Positions 63,068-64,000 of a stretch of 64,000 nucleotides of DNA are shown here, in pieces. How positions within the stretch are numbered: the first letter of the stretch is position 1; each line of letters opens with the position of its first letter. The DNA comes from Streptococcus parauberis NCFD 2020 (GTDB taxonomy: Bacteria > Bacillota > Bacilli > Lactobacillales > Streptococcaceae), in assembly GCF_000187935.1 (NCBI RefSeq), contig NZ_AEUT02000001.1:558001-622000 (forward strand), read 5' to 3'. Made by a program: the position numbers and the translations under genes. The notes below the pieces were generated by a model. The model was not told the DNA's origin. It made no database searches and saw only the letters and a list, made by a program, of their open reading frames with translations.

Positions 63068-64000
63068 TTATCTCTTTGTTAACTCACCCTCTTGATAAGT
63101 TTGATAAAAATTTGTTTTTTCCAATATAAAAGATTCCAAATCATTTAATAGTTGAAATAGCGAGGCACGATTTTCAAATTCTAATCGTGTTTTTGGTAAT
63201 TCTTCATGCCTAAAAGTCTCTAATAGTTGTTCAATATCATCAATCAGTGTCAATGCTGGATTTCCTTGACTGAGTTGACTAGCTGTTTCGTGAATCAGGT
63301 GGGCTAGTAAGATACTTTGCCTTGTCGTTACTGATACTTTTGATATACTTACGAACATCTGTTTCATTAATTTAGTTTGTTGTTTGCGCATTTCAAAATA
63401 ATGTACTTGATAGTTGCTAGCTTGAAATAATTGATTATAACTATCCCGATAAACAAGACCTAATGCCTCTTTTAAACTAGATTCTAAGTGTTGGATTTCT
63501 GACAAGCTACTTTGACTTGATTCTTCCAACAAATCTGCTTCCATCTCAAATAAAATTGTTTTCATTTGCTCTTCTACTTTTCTATGGTATTGGGCAATTT
63601 TACGTTGATTTGATCCCATATAACTATTAAACAAAAGAGCAACACATGTTCCAATGACAAAAATATAAAATTCATTTAATAACATTGATAGAGCAATTGA
63701 CTGGATAGCCCATAAATGGCTGACTAAGACAGTAATTGGAACTAATCCAGATTCCAATTTAAAGAGATACAATATTGGAATTGTTAGTAAAAGGTATACT
63801 GAGAATGCTAATAGAGTATAACCTGTTACTTTAAAAATTAGTATGGCAATTGCAAATGCTAGAAAGAAGGATAAGAATCTGCTTAAGGCCACCGACAAAC
63901 TAGATTTCCGAGTATCCAGTATACTTAGTAAAGCAATAATGCCTGCAGAACTGGCAAAGTCTAATTTGAAATATTGTGCGATTAGAATTGAAATAACTGT
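63068..64000 (-). CDS. Aromatic acid exporter family membrane protein (partial, N-terminus missing)
   Basis: The frame is open to the window edge, so the start lies beyond 64000; at least 310 residues are encoded here. Four or five hydrophobic helices fill the first 120 residues, beginning TVISILIAQYFKLDFASSAG and continuing with ALLSILDTRKSSLSVALSRF. A soluble helical C-terminal domain of about 180 residues follows. The layout and the segment around IIALLSILDTRKS match the ArAE_1/YgaE-like (FUSC-related) family found in Gram-positives. Transport of aromatic acids is a family annotation, not shown for these members. Confidence 0.75.
   Translation of the reverse strand, partial: TVISILIAQYFKLDFASSAGIIALLSILDTRKSSLSVALSRFLSFFLAFAIAILIFKVTGYTLLAFSVYLLLTIPILYLFKLESGLVPITVLVSHLWAIQSIALSMLLNEFYIFVIGTCVALLFNSYMGSNQRKIAQYHRKVEEQMKTILFEMEADLLEESSQSSLSEIQHLESSLKEALGLVYRDSYNQLFQASNYQVHYFEMRKQQTKLMKQMFVSISKVSVTTRQSILLAHLIHETASQLSQGNPALTLIDDIEQLLETFRHEELPKTRLEFENRASLFQLLNDLESFILEKTNFYQTYQEGELTKR

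Noticed and set aside
63068-63898. Complete gene starting at TTG 63898
   Set aside because: The frame stays open and family-like up to the window edge, so the true start is beyond 64000.
1-64000. CRISPR arrays, insertion sequences, prophage, tRNA or rRNA genes
   Set aside because: No spaced repeat arrays, transposase motifs, integrase, structural phage genes or tRNA-like cloverleaves were seen; gaps are short and mostly explained by promoters and terminators.

Overview
This AT-rich window looks like core chromosome of a Streptococcus. The pyogenic group is the best fit (S. uberis, S. parauberis or a relative), although the species cannot be fixed by eye. The evidence is the satD-satE pair, ciaRH next to pepN and pst-phoU, the bmpA-nup nucleoside transporter with pdp-deoC-cdd, an asd-type leader RNA in front of asd, monofunctional coaB and coaC, and topA-dprA-maa-rnhB-rbgA in a row. 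I found no tRNA, rRNA, insertion sequence, prophage or CRISPR. No stretch over 300 bases lacks a gene or RNA. Most genes lie on the minus strand.

Layout. Positions 1-1812: the start of an old yellow enzyme-type oxidoreductase, a frameshifted ParB-like gene, a MazG-like pyrophosphohydrolase, a decayed ornithine cyclodeaminase remnant and a Nudix hydrolase. 1963-6435: a BceRS-BceAB peptide-antibiotic sensing and resistance module with a visible response-regulator site. 6501-9950: a PASTA protein, trmFO and satD-satE, the latter preceded by three equally spaced palindromes. 9967-13107: D-lactate dehydrogenase, a PfoR-like EIIC membrane protein and a divergent LysR regulator. 13143-18512: topA, dprA, maa, rnhB, rbgA.

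18686-22294 is a compact operon (osmC-like, lipoyl-domain dihydrolipoamide dehydrogenase, lplA, marR) with a near-perfect palindrome at its promoter. It reads as a lipoate-based redox or peroxide system. 22367-28837 holds a DUF1836 regulator, hemolysin III, a lipid kinase, two small envelope-type proteins, an ABC-F ATPase with an elaborate leader, a MocR regulator and an orphan ATP-cone protein. 28952-34963: dapA, asd, cls, a DUF1905 protein and fhs with PurR-type boxes.

35231-38911: coenzyme A genes coaB and coaC, an ECF S component and phosphoglucomutase. 39100-46834: an eight-gene nucleoside uptake and catabolism operon. 47085-50368: coaA, rpsT, ciaHR. 50486-58084: pepN and the pst-phoU phosphate uptake operon. 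58251-64000: an inositol monophosphatase-like gene, a UPF0223 gene, spxA, ribF, truB, a DUF2130 gene and an aromatic acid exporter-like gene cut by the window end.

Many starts were moved from the longest open frame to a start with a Shine-Dalgarno sequence, including several TTG or GTG starts. Regulatory sites were read by eye and are predictions.
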